From contig NZ_WEGI01000008.1 in the NCBI RefSeq assembly GCF_009604425.1, positions 248,001 to 312,000 on the forward strand: a stretch of DNA of 64,000 nucleotides. The letters are read 5' to 3'. Made by a program: the position numbers and the translations under genes. Shown here in pieces: positions 17,290 to 28,810 of the stretch. Source of the DNA: Nocardia aurantia. GTDB lineage: Bacteria; Actinomycetota; Actinomycetes; Mycobacteriales; Mycobacteriaceae. The notes beneath the pieces are model-generated. The model saw nothing but the letters and a program-made list of their open reading frames with translations, had not been told where the DNA came from and did no database searches. The number at the start of each line of letters is the position of its first letter. Positions within the stretch are counted from its first letter, which is position 1.

Positions 17290-18008
17290 TCGCGATGGCG
17301 ATGCGGGCGTCGAAGAGGAAGGCGGACACCGGAATTCAATGGTGGAACGTCTACGACGATCCACATCGCTGGGCACGGCTGGATCCGGCGGCCGGGCGGC
17401 TGGTCCGATGGGTGGACGAGCATCTGGCCCGGCCGCATCCGGAGCTCGGCCGGGACGGCGCGGTGTGCCCGTTCGTCCGCCACAGCAGCACCCGGCGGGT
17501 GCTCTGGGCCGGGCTGGTGACCGGTGGCGACGCGCTCGGGGTGGCGGACATCGACGCGGCCGTGGCCGAGGCCATCGAGGTGTATGGCGGGTTGCGCGGC
17601 CGCACCCCGGCCGAGGCCCGCAGCCTGACGTTGATCACGATCTTCCCCGGACTCACCCGCACGGACCGGATCGATGAGGTGCACCGCGCGCGCAAGTCCG
17701 AGGTGGTGTCGCGGGGCTGGATGCTCGGCCAGTTCTATCCGGGCTGCGATGTGCCGGGCCTGTGGAATCGCGAATTCCACCCGCTGGACGCGCCGGTGCC
17801 GATGCTGGTGCTGCGCACGATGATGAGCACCGATTTCCCGTTCCTGGCAGGCCGGGCGGACTGGCTGTACGCGTATTTCACGGCGCTGGCCCCGGATCTG
17901 CCGAAGAAGCTGCGGTGGGCGATAGCCGAACGGATGCGGGTCGACGGTCCGGCGGCCGAGGACATCACCGCGCTGCGCGTTCATCGCGCGGCGGAACACG
18001 CCCGCTGA
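17286..18008 (+). CDS. NRPS-coupled protein of unknown function (DUF6875-like)
   Basis: 240 residues. GTG 17286 overlaps the NRPS stop (GTGA), so the two are translated together and probably act in one pathway; ATG codons at 17295 and 17301 are alternatives. Visible features are WNVYDDPHRWARLDPAAGRL, a conserved-looking CPFVRHSSTRRVLWAGL, and GRTPAEARSLTLITIFPGL. From memory this pattern recalls DUF6875, found beside NRPS genes in Nocardia and Streptomyces. There is no signal peptide or membrane span. No catalytic motif I can name. Confidence 0.7.
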   Translation: MIAMAMRASKRKADTGIQWWNVYDDPHRWARLDPAAGRLVRWVDEHLARPHPELGRDGAVCPFVRHSSTRRVLWAGLVTGGDALGVADIDAAVAEAIEVYGGLRGRTPAEARSLTLITIFPGLTRTDRIDEVHRARKSEVVSRGWMLGQFYPGCDVPGLWNREFHPLDAPVPMLVLRTMMSTDFPFLAGRADWLYAYFTALAPDLPKKLRWAIAERMRVDGPAAEDITALRVHRAAEHAR

Positions 18009-18048
18009 GTGCCCGAAAATTCCGTCTTGCCGGTGAAATACTTCCGGC

Positions 18049-19044
18049 ATGCAACCGCTACTACGCTATGTGGTCGCAGCGTCCGCGGCATTTGCTTGTA
18101 TGTTGCCCGCAGCTGCGCAGGCCGAGCCCGACGCCCCGGTCGCCGACCCGAACGGGTCGGCTGTCGTCTCCGTCCGGCCGCTCGGCGGCCGTCAGTTCGA
18201 TGTGGTCGTGCACTCGGCGGCGATGAATCGCGACATCTCGCTGTGGATGTCGCATCCGGACGGCCCGGCGCCGGCGTTGTATCTGCTCAACGCGGTCGAC
18301 GGCGGTGAGGACGGCGGGCCGTGGATGAACCGCACCGACGTGGCCGAGTTCTTCGCCGACAAGCCGGTCAACGTCATCGTGCCGATGGGCGGCCGGGCCA
18401 GTTACTACACCGACTGGGTGGCCGACGATCCGGTGCTCGGCCGCAACAAGTGGGCCACCTTCCTCGGTCGGGAACTGCCGCCGCTGCTGAACGAGCAGTT
18501 CCAGATGACCGGACGCAATGCCGTTGCGGGAGTGTCGATGTCGGCGACCTCGGCACTGGATCTGGCGATCGAGTCGCCCGGCCTGTACCAGGCGGTCGGC
18601 TCCTACAGCGGTTGTCCCCGGGTCAGCGATCCGGTCGCCCGCGTCTATGTCCACGCGCAGCTGAGTCCTTACGGCGCCAACGCGGACAACATGTGGGGCG
18701 GCTGGACCGACCAGACCTGGGTCGCCCACGATCCGGTGGTGAACGCGGAACGATTGCGCGGCACCGCCCTCTACATCTCCACCGGGAACGGCACGCTCGG
18801 TGCGCACGAACGGCTGGAGGATCCGTCGCTGCACGGCAACATCGGCGCGCTGGCCGACCGGATCGCGGTGGGCGGCGGGATGGAGACCTTCGTCGACAAC
18901 TGCAACAGCAGTCTGCTCGGCCGGCTTCAGCAACTGGGCATCCCGGCAACAGTGGTGCACCGCAACGGAACTCACGCGTGGCCGTACTGGCAGGACGATC
19001 TGCACAACTCCTGGAGTGTCTTCGCCCGCGCCCTCGGAGTCTGA
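18049..19044 (+). CDS. Mycolyltransferase / antigen 85-type esterase
   Basis: 331 residues, secreted. A signal peptide ends near AAAQAEPDAP. The fold is the antigen 85 family, which transfers mycolic acids onto trehalose and arabinogalactan outside the membrane: PALYLLNAVDGGEDGGPWMN, then VIVPMGGRASYYTDW, the nucleophile motif GVSMSATSAL (Ser ~163), and NGTHAWPYWQDDL with the catalytic His. The presence of such an enzyme shows a mycolic-acid-bearing cell wall. No start signal other than ATG 18049; upstream is only 40 bp after the DUF6875-like gene, so it could share that transcript. It is followed by a strong bidirectional hairpin. Confidence 0.92.
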   Translation: MQPLLRYVVAASAAFACMLPAAAQAEPDAPVADPNGSAVVSVRPLGGRQFDVVVHSAAMNRDISLWMSHPDGPAPALYLLNAVDGGEDGGPWMNRTDVAEFFADKPVNVIVPMGGRASYYTDWVADDPVLGRNKWATFLGRELPPLLNEQFQMTGRNAVAGVSMSATSALDLAIESPGLYQAVGSYSGCPRVSDPVARVYVHAQLSPYGANADNMWGGWTDQTWVAHDPVVNAERLRGTALYISTGNGTLGAHERLEDPSLHGNIGALADRIAVGGGMETFVDNCNSSLLGRLQQLGIPATVVHRNGTHAWPYWQDDLHNSWSVFARALGV

Positions 19045-19072
19045 ACCGCAACCGGAAACGCTTGTCCGGCAA

Positions 19073-19101
19073 GGCCGGTCCGCGACGATCGCGGACCGGC
19101 C
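19073..19101. terminator. Bidirectional terminator
   Basis: Perfect 13-bp stem GGCCGGTCCGCGA / TCGCGGACCGGCC with loop CGA, between the convergent mycolyltransferase (stop 19044) and phosphatase (stop 19114) genes. No U-tract; position and perfection make it convincing. Confidence 0.88.
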
Positions 19102-19113
19102 TCGTCGTATCCG

Positions 19114-20817
19114 TCAGGCGTGGACCTGGCGGCGGTAGGTGACCTTGTCGAATTCCCGGCCGTACTCGTCGACCGCGACGACGTCCATCTCGCTGGAGAA
19201 GAAGCCGGGGCGCACGTCCACGCGGATGAACGAGTAGTTGCGGAACCGCACCCGCGACCACCCGATGGCCTCGTCCTGCTTCTTGCCGTCCGCGCCCCAC
19301 ACATAGCTGTTCGGGACGCTGGTGTCGGCGACCTCGTGCCCGCGGTAGGTCTCCTGCGAGCCGGGCTGGAAGCCGTAGCGCGGACGGCCGCCGGCGCCGA
19401 CGGTGTAGTACACGGTGCCGTCGGTGGCGCCGTACACGATCGAGTTGTCGCCCGCGGCCCGGGTCGGCTGCCCGCCGCGGATCGGATCGGTCCGCTCGTA
19501 GATGTGGTTGTGGCCCTGCAGGACCAGATCCACCTGGTACTTGTCGAACAGCCCGGTCCAGGCGTCGCGCACGCCGCCGTCGCTGGCGTGCGAGTCGGTG
19601 GTGGAGTAGGCGCAGTGGTGGAAGAAGCAGACGATGAAGTCGATGTTCGGGTTCGCCCGGTGCGCGGCGAGAGTCCGCTCCACCCAACCGGTCTGGGCGC
19701 CGCCGGAGTAGCCGGTGTTGGTCTTGATCTCGTAGGAGACGTCGTTGGCGTCCAGCGACAGCACCGCCACGTTGCCGTAGGTGAACGTGTACACCGAGGG
19801 GCAGCCCGCCGGGCCGGTGTTCGGAAGATCCAGGCGCGCGGCGTGTCCGCCGTAACCGTGGTCGCCGTAGGCGGCCTCCATGTCGTGGTTGCCGGTCGCG
19901 AACATCCACGGCGTCACCGAGCTGCTCAGCTCGATCGAGTTCAGGTACACGTCCCACACGAAGGGGTTGTACTTGTCGAAGCCGTCGGCGGGAGTGGCGC
20001 CGTGCGGCACGAATTGGGGCTTCTTGCCCGCACCCGACGGATCGGCGTAGGCGATGTCGCCGGCCAGGATGTGGAAATCGCCCTTGCTGGCGGCGATCTG
20101 GCGCAGCACGTTGGCGGTGTGCGGCACCGCCGGATCGTTGTCGTCCTTGTAGTAGACGTCGTCGTAGTCGCCGGGCGCGAGACCGCCGGGCTGCGCCGGG
20201 GTGTCGTCGGTGCCCTGGTCGCCGAGCATGGTGAACCGGAAGGGCAGCACCGCGTCCCGCGCGGACGCCATCGCCGGTGCGGCCGAACGGATGTCGCTCA
20301 CGAATCCGTCGGCGGTCCGCCACCGGTAGAAGTGCGGCACCCGGCCGCCGAGCCCGTCCACCGGCGCGTGGACGTAGAACTGCTCGGCCCCGAGCACGCC
20401 CCCGTCGCTGGTGGGGATCTGGGTCACCAGGTTGCGCACCTCGGCCTCGACCGAGCCGCCGAGCGCCGGGGTGGGACCGTGCTCGAGAAATACCTTGGTA
20501 CCGCCCGGATTCCGCGACAGCTGACCGGCGAACCGCAGCTGACTGGTCGAGTCGGCGCCGTAGCCGACATGCCGGCCGCCGACGAGCAGCTGTGCGTCGT
20601 CGGCGTAGGCGCGCTTGCCGAACGGGGTGATGCCGAGGGCCGCGACCGCCGCGGCGGCCGTGGAGCCGCGCAGGAAGTTGCGGCGCGACACCGACCGGCG
20701 GCGCAGATACGCCCGGTGCCACTCGTGCTGTTCGGCCATGGTCATGTGGGCGGCGAGGGGAGCGGGGATTCCGGTGTCGGGGATTTCACCGGCGGGGGTC
20801 AAGCGATCTGACGGCAT
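19114..20817 (-). CDS. Tat-exported purple acid phosphatase-like metallophosphoesterase
   Basis: About 567 residues. Twin-arginine signal RRRSVSRRNFLRGSTAAAA marks export of a folded protein. After an N-terminal beta domain, metal ligands of the purple acid phosphatase type follow in order: LGDQGTDD, LAGDIAYADPSG, ATGNHDMEA, FFHHCAYST and LQGHNHIYERT. These five blocks define the dinuclear centre. It releases phosphate from organic esters at the cell surface. ATG 20817 is preferred though no strong binding site is seen; ATG 20745 is an alternative that would still keep the Tat signal. It ends at the shared terminator and is divergent from the TfoX-like gene. Confidence 0.93.
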   Translation of the reverse strand: MPSDRLTPAGEIPDTGIPAPLAAHMTMAEQHEWHRAYLRRRSVSRRNFLRGSTAAAAVAALGITPFGKRAYADDAQLLVGGRHVGYGADSTSQLRFAGQLSRNPGGTKVFLEHGPTPALGGSVEAEVRNLVTQIPTSDGGVLGAEQFYVHAPVDGLGGRVPHFYRWRTADGFVSDIRSAAPAMASARDAVLPFRFTMLGDQGTDDTPAQPGGLAPGDYDDVYYKDDNDPAVPHTANVLRQIAASKGDFHILAGDIAYADPSGAGKKPQFVPHGATPADGFDKYNPFVWDVYLNSIELSSSVTPWMFATGNHDMEAAYGDHGYGGHAARLDLPNTGPAGCPSVYTFTYGNVAVLSLDANDVSYEIKTNTGYSGGAQTGWVERTLAAHRANPNIDFIVCFFHHCAYSTTDSHASDGGVRDAWTGLFDKYQVDLVLQGHNHIYERTDPIRGGQPTRAAGDNSIVYGATDGTVYYTVGAGGRPRYGFQPGSQETYRGHEVADTSVPNSYVWGADGKKQDEAIGWSRVRFRNYSFIRVDVRPGFFSSEMDVVAVDEYGREFDKVTYRRQVHA

Positions 20818-20951
20818 GTGTCTGGATGCTGGTCGACCGGAAACCGCGAGGCAAATCGGAAATCGCGAACATTGGGTGAATAGTCGGAACGACGGCGGCC
20901 GCACGGGTCGCACGCAGCGAATATGTCGGTGCCCCGGACCACAATACGGGC

Positions 20952-21287
20952 ATGGCATACGACGAGGAGCTGGCCGAACGGATCCGGGATCTGCTGGGTC
21001 CCGCACTGCCGGATGTGGTCCAGAAGAAGATGTTCGGCGGGCTGGCCTTTCTGATCGGCGGTCATATGGCGGTGGCCGCCAGCGGGCGCGGCGGCCTGCT
21101 GTCCCGGGTCGATCCGCGGGAGTCCGACCGCCTCATCGACGGCGAGTTGGTGGTGCCCATGGTGATGGGCGGCCGGGAGCGGTCCGGATGGCTGCACGTG
21201 GCCACCGAACTGATCGCCACCGACGAGGTGCTGGAACAGTGGGTGCAGCGCAGCCTGCGTTTCGTGCGCACCCTTCCGCCCAAGTGA
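20952..21287 (+). CDS. TfoX N-terminal-domain protein
   Basis: 111 residues, matching the TfoX/Sxy N-terminal domain: KKMFGGLAFLIGGHMAVAAS and SGWLHVATELI. Function in actinobacteria is unknown; in Haemophilus and Escherichia the larger Sxy/TfoX proteins activate competence genes, but here the C-terminal domain is missing. ATG 20952 begins the family alignment. It stands alone, divergent from the phosphatase, and ends in a 16-bp perfect palindrome. Confidence 0.88.
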   Translation: MAYDEELAERIRDLLGPALPDVVQKKMFGGLAFLIGGHMAVAASGRGGLLSRVDPRESDRLIDGELVVPMVMGGRERSGWLHVATELIATDEVLEQWVQRSLRFVRTLPPK

Positions 21288-21292
21288 GGCGG

Positions 21293-21308
21293 CTCGCCGG
21301 CCGGCGAG
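21293..21308. terminator. Palindrome after the TfoX-like gene
   Basis: CTCGCCGGCCGGCGAG, a perfect 16-bp palindrome 6 bp past the stop. It could serve as a terminator although the loop would have to be formed by opening its central pairs. Confidence 0.4.
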
Positions 21309-21442
21309 TGTAGCCTGTGTGCTGGATCACGTCCGGCGTTTCGGGGCCGCGTTCACTCTGCGGGATTCCCGCCCCGCGGGCCGGGCCGCGGGCGCGATGA
21401 TCGTGCGGACACCGGCGACCTTCGACACAGTGAGGGGCAGGC

Positions 21443-23092
<1,650 letters not shown>

Positions 23093-23136
23093 CGACAGAC
23101 CCGCCTCGGGTCGGGGCGATCGAAGGGTTGCGAGAA

Positions 23137-24873
23137 ATGTTCGACAGCATCATCAAGAACGGCCGGTGGTTCGACGGAACCGGCGCCGCCTCGGCGGTCC
23201 GTCACCTCGGGGTCCGGGACGGCCGGGTCGCGGAGATCTCCGCGGCGCCGCTCGACGAAAGCGGTTGCGGCACAGTCGTCGACGCCGCCGGCAAGTGGGT
23301 GATCCCCGGCATCCTGGACATCCACACCCACTACGACGTCGAGGTCCTGCTGGAACCGGCGCTGACCGAGTCGGTCCGGCACGGGGTGACCACCATCCTG
23401 CTCGGCTCCTGCTCGCTGTCCACCGTGCACGTGGACGCCGAGGGCGCCGGCGACCTGTTCGGGCGCGTGGAAGCGATTCCGCGGCAGTTCGTCATCGACG
23501 CGATCGGCGACCTGAAGACCTGGAACAGTGCCGGCGAGTACGCCGCGGCGCTGGAACGACTGCCACTCGGGCCCAATGTGGCCGCGTTCCTGGGGCATTC
23601 GGACATCCGCACGGCGGCGATGGGACTGGACCGCGCCACCCGCAAGGAGGTGAAGCCCACCGCCGGCGAGCTGGAGGCCATGCAGCGCAACCTGATCGAG
23701 GCGCTGGACGCCGGTTTCGTCGGAATGTCCTCGCAGCAGCTGTTGTTCGACAAGATCGACGGCGAACTGTGCCGCTCCCGGACCCTGCCCTCCACCTACG
23801 CCACCACCCGGGAACGCCACCGGCTCAACGCGATTCTGCGGCAACGAGATCGCGCGCTGCAGGGCGGCCCGGACGTCACCCACCCGCAGAGCGTGGTGTC
23901 GATGGCGATGAGCACCCTGGGCCTGTGGCGCAATCCGCTGAAGGTGTCCCTGCTGTCGGCCGCCGACCTCAAGGCGGATCCGCGGATCGCGAAGGTCTTC
24001 CCGATCACCGCCCGGCTGCTGAACCGATTCGGCGGCAACCTGCGCTGGCAGCAACTCCCGGTGCCGTTCGAGGTGTACGCGGACGGCATCGACTTCGTGA
24101 TCTTCGAGGAATTCGGCTCCGGCGCGGCGGCTCTGCACCTGTCGAACCAGGTCGAGGAACGGCGGCAACTGCTGCAGGACGAGGCGTACCGGCGGCGGTT
24201 CCGCAAGGATTACGAGCGGAAGTTCGGCACCCGGGTGTGGCACCGGGACTTCTTCGACGCCGAGATCGTCGACTGCCCGGACGAATCGGTGATCGGTCGC
24301 ACCTTCGGGCAGGTCGGCGCCGACCGCGGGGCGCATCCGGTGGACGCGTTCCTGGACCTCGTGGTCGAGCACGGCGCGAAGGTGCGCTGGCGCACCACCA
24401 TCTCCAACCACCGCGAGGAGGTGCTGAACCGCTTCGCCGCCGATCCCGGTATGCAACTGGGTTTCTCGGACGCCGGCGCGCACCTGCGCAACATGGCCTT
24501 CTACAACTTCGGGCTGCGGCTGCTGCGCCGGGTGTACCGCGCGGAGCAGGCGGGACGGCCGTTCATGACGGTCGAGCACGCCGTGCACCGGCTCACCGGC
24601 GAACTCGCCGACTGGTACGGCCTCGACGCCGGCCACCTGCGCGCCGGCGACCCGGCCGATCTGGTCGTGATCGATCCGGCGAAACTGGACGACAGCCTCG
24701 ACGCGTACGCGGAGAGCGCGGTGCCGTGCTACGGCGGACTGTCCCGCATGGTCAACCGCAACGATGACACCGTGAACGCGGTATTCGTCGGCGGGACACA
24801 CGTTTTCGGCAACGGCGAGGCTTCGGCAGAGCTCGGGTCCCGGCGCACTGGGCAGTTCCTGCGGACCGACTAA
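23137..24873 (+). CDS. N-acyl-D-amino-acid deacylase-family amidohydrolase
   Basis: 578 residues, metal-dependent TIM-barrel amidohydrolase of the D-aminoacylase group. The metal motif DIHTHYDVEVLLEP follows KWVIPGILD; VTTILLGSCSLS matches the SCG-type Cys ligand region; GFSDAGAHLRNMAFYNFGLR has the conserved Asp/His near the end; GDPADLVVIDP closes the composite beta domain. Cytoplasmic, no signal. ATG 23137 is chosen since the family begins here (MFDSIIKNGRWFDG); GAAGGG is 10-15 bp upstream. Probably co-transcribed with the acyl-CoA synthetase; real substrate unknown. Confidence 0.9.
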   Translation: MFDSIIKNGRWFDGTGAASAVRHLGVRDGRVAEISAAPLDESGCGTVVDAAGKWVIPGILDIHTHYDVEVLLEPALTESVRHGVTTILLGSCSLSTVHVDAEGAGDLFGRVEAIPRQFVIDAIGDLKTWNSAGEYAAALERLPLGPNVAAFLGHSDIRTAAMGLDRATRKEVKPTAGELEAMQRNLIEALDAGFVGMSSQQLLFDKIDGELCRSRTLPSTYATTRERHRLNAILRQRDRALQGGPDVTHPQSVVSMAMSTLGLWRNPLKVSLLSAADLKADPRIAKVFPITARLLNRFGGNLRWQQLPVPFEVYADGIDFVIFEEFGSGAAALHLSNQVEERRQLLQDEAYRRRFRKDYERKFGTRVWHRDFFDAEIVDCPDESVIGRTFGQVGADRGAHPVDAFLDLVVEHGAKVRWRTTISNHREEVLNRFAADPGMQLGFSDAGAHLRNMAFYNFGLRLLRRVYRAEQAGRPFMTVEHAVHRLTGELADWYGLDAGHLRAGDPADLVVIDPAKLDDSLDAYAESAVPCYGGLSRMVNRNDDTVNAVFVGGTHVFGNGEASAELGSRRTGQFLRTD

Positions 24874-24883
24874 GCCGCCGATT

Positions 24884-24949
24884 GGGAGCGACCGCCGTGA
24901 CGCTTCGGGGATGCCGGGAGCGACCGAGCCGTGACGTCTTGGTGATGCC
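24884..24949. repeat. Two-copy imperfect tandem repeat
   Basis: Two ~33-bp units beginning GGGAGCGACCG and ending GATGCC follow one another in the 312-bp gap between the amidohydrolase stop and the narI stop; a third partial unit may begin at 24950. Nothing else in this gap looks like a gene. Confidence 0.6.
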
Positions 24950-25107
24950 GGGACCACAGCGGTCGTAGTTGTCGGCGGGGGAGGGCGACAGCCCGAGTTG
25001 GCCGCGACGCCGACAGCCTGGGATGGGGGTGGTCCGAGTTGCCGGGGTACTGGTGGTGTCGCCGGGACTCCGGGAGCTCACGCCGCACTATTGCGGCTGA
25101 GGACGTT

Positions 25108-25142
25108 CGCGGCCCGCAGGGTGGGGCGCCCTGCGGGCCGCG
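25108..25142. terminator. Terminator of the nar operon
   Basis: Perfect 14-bp stem CGCGGCCCGCAGGG / CCCTGCGGGCCGCG with a 7-base loop, 44 bp past the narI stop. Convergent genes on both sides could share it. Confidence 0.85.
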
Positions 25143-25185
25143 CGCCCGGCCGGAGTCGGGGGCGTGATGCCGGCCGGGAGTCGGG

Positions 25186-25923
25186 TCAGCGCGTCGGCGG
25201 GGTGACCGGGGCTCGCCAGGCGCGGGCGTAGCGGCGCTGATCGGGCGCGTCGATCTCCTTGCTGCGGTAGACGACATAGGGCCGGACCAGGTAGCCGACC
25301 GGTGCGCTGAACATGTGCACCAGGCGGGTGTAGGGCCAGAAACCGATGAGCGCCAGCACGATCAGGCCGTGCGCCTGGAACGTCCACGGCGTCCCCACCA
25401 TCAGGTCGGGTTGTGGGTGTGGCGTGAACAGGCCGCGGAACCACGGCGACACCGTCTCGCGGTAGTTGTAGGTGCCCCAGAGCAGGTTGCTGCCGACCGT
25501 GTTCAGCAGTCCGGTGATCAGCGCGCCCGCCAGCAGCACGTACATCACCTTGTCGTTGGTGGTGGTCGCCACCCGCACGGCGGGCACGGTGATCCGGCGG
25601 TACAACAGGATTCCGATTCCCACGATCACCGCCACCCCCGCGACCGATCCGGCCGAGACCGCCACCACGTGATAGAGGTGCTCGGAGACACCGGCCGCAT
25701 CGGTCCACGACTGCGGAATCAGCACGCCCAGAACATGTCCGCCGATCACCCCGAGCATCCCGAAGTGAAACAGCGGACTGCCCAGCCGCAGCAGCCGCGA
25801 CTCGTAGATCTGCGACGACCGGGTGGTCCAGCCGAATTGATCGGTGCGGTAACGCCACAGATGGCCCAGCACGAACGAGGTGAAGGCGACGTAGGGCAAC
25901 GTCAGCCAGACGATCGAGGTCAT
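25186..25923 (-). CDS. narI: Respiratory nitrate reductase gamma subunit
   Basis: 245 residues, cytochrome b subunit of the membrane nitrate reductase; takes electrons from menaquinol and passes them through two hemes to NarH. Five hydrophobic helices are visible; heme-ligand His residues are in LFHFGMLGVIGGHVLG and later in FQAHGL and YTRLVHMFSAP. Polar ends are short. Its ATG overlaps the narJ stop (ATGA at 25920-25923). Last gene of narGHJI, followed by a strong hairpin. Confidence 0.96.
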   Translation of the reverse strand: MTSIVWLTLPYVAFTSFVLGHLWRYRTDQFGWTTRSSQIYESRLLRLGSPLFHFGMLGVIGGHVLGVLIPQSWTDAAGVSEHLYHVVAVSAGSVAGVAVIVGIGILLYRRITVPAVRVATTTNDKVMYVLLAGALITGLLNTVGSNLLWGTYNYRETVSPWFRGLFTPHPQPDLMVGTPWTFQAHGLIVLALIGFWPYTRLVHMFSAPVGYLVRPYVVYRSKEIDAPDQRRYARAWRAPVTPPTR

Positions 25924-26600
25924 CGACGGCTCTCTCCAGCGGGGAACATCGAGGGGTCCATGGCGAACGGCTCCAGGCCGACCTCCTCCTCGGGGGGCCC
26001 GGCGGCGGCCAGTTCGGCGATCCGCCGGCGGTCCGCCGTGGTCAGCGGCGGCAACGTCGCCACCACCGCGGCCAGGATCGCGGCGTACGGGGAACCGCTG
26101 TCGGACAACGACAGTCGCAACAGTTCCACGACCGGGAGGTGCTCACCGAGCAGCCGTTCACCGCCGACGGGGTCCACGGTCGCCGCGAATTCCAGCAGCA
26201 CCGGCAGGTGATCGGGCAGCTCGCTGTCGTCGAGTTCGGCGCCGGCGTGCCGGTAGGCGTGCTTGAACCGCAGTAGTGCCATGCCGCGCTTGCGCGTGTC
26301 GCCGTAGGCGTAGAAGGTGAGATGCAGGCTGGCCCGGCGGCGCAGGTCGAAGGTCTCGACGTACTGCTGCGCCAGCGTGATCGGATCGGTCTCGCGCAGA
26401 TGGGTGATGACACCGAGCAGATGCCCGCGCACCGACTCCGGGAGTTCTTCCGCGGCAGAAGACAATTGGTCGAGCATGGCGAGCAACTCGGCGGCGGGAT
26501 AGTCCAGGAGCAGAGCCGAGAGCCGCCACACCAGCTGCCGATCGCGTTCCGGCATGGGGACTGCCGGGGTGGGCCGCCGCCGCAGATTCAGCAGTGCCAT
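25920..26600 (-). CDS. narJ: Nitrate reductase molybdenum cofactor assembly chaperone
   Basis: 226 residues, NarJ/TorD-type all-helical chaperone that helps molybdenum-cofactor insertion into NarG and is not part of the final enzyme. Motifs: LDYPAAELLAML near the start, QQYVETFDLRRRASLHLTFY, with the YVxTFD signature, and LPDHLPVLLEF. ATG 26600 has a good binding site (AAGGGAG, 8 bp away). It overlaps the low-complexity ORF upstream by 13 bases and narI downstream by 4. Confidence 0.95.
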   Translation of the reverse strand: MALLNLRRRPTPAVPMPERDRQLVWRLSALLLDYPAAELLAMLDQLSSAAEELPESVRGHLLGVITHLRETDPITLAQQYVETFDLRRRASLHLTFYAYGDTRKRGMALLRFKHAYRHAGAELDDSELPDHLPVLLEFAATVDPVGGERLLGEHLPVVELLRLSLSDSGSPYAAILAAVVATLPPLTTADRRRIAELAAAGPPEEEVGLEPFAMDPSMFPAGESRR

Positions 26601-26985
26601 GTCAGCGGCTCCCTTCGCGTCGCGTGTCGGTGCGGAAATACGCCGGTGTGCAACGGCGCGGGCCGAATTTCACTGCGGCACAGTGCCAGCGGAGCCGATG
26701 CCGCGCTACGGTCTGCGGCCGGCGTAGTGGCTGTGCCTGTGCTCATGCGGGTGGCTGTGCTGGTACCGGTGCCCGTGCTGGTGGCTGTGCCCATGCCCAT
26801 GCTCGTGCCCATGCTCGTGCCTGTTCCTGTGCTGGCGGCTGCGCCTACGCTCATGCCCTGGCCTATGCCTATGCCTATGCCTATGCCTACGTCTCGGTTC
26901 GGCCCCGCGGCAGCGGATCTGCCGAGGCGGTGCTCCGATGGGGATCGGAACACTGTGGGGCGCGGCCACGGCCGATCGGTGGTGC

Positions 26986-26989
<4 letters not shown>
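26588..26989 (-). CDS. Low-complexity ORF between narH and narJ
   Basis: 133-residue reading frame whose ATG overlaps the narH stop (ATGA, 26986-26989) and whose stop lies within narJ. It is not a known nar gene. The middle consists of Gly-Ile repeats (GIGIGIGIG) and Thr/Ser/Gly/Met runs, from near-perfect hexanucleotide repeats. The start/stop overlaps argue for translation. However, the next frame over the same DNA (stop 26706) reads as a His-rich chain (HEHGHEHGHGHSHQHG) in which CAC and CAT alternate silently. Either may be real, or neither; the DNA may simply be a repeat-expanded spacer. No homologue known to me. Confidence 0.35.
26735..26892. repeat. Degenerate hexanucleotide repeats in the narH-narJ spacer
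   Basis: Units of the type GTGCCC, ATGCTC and CCTATG recur in phase for about 150 bp, with five near-perfect GCCTAT copies at 26861-26890. The GC content is locally lower. Confidence 0.8.
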
Positions 26990-28809
<1,820 letters not shown>

Positions 28810-28810
28810 G

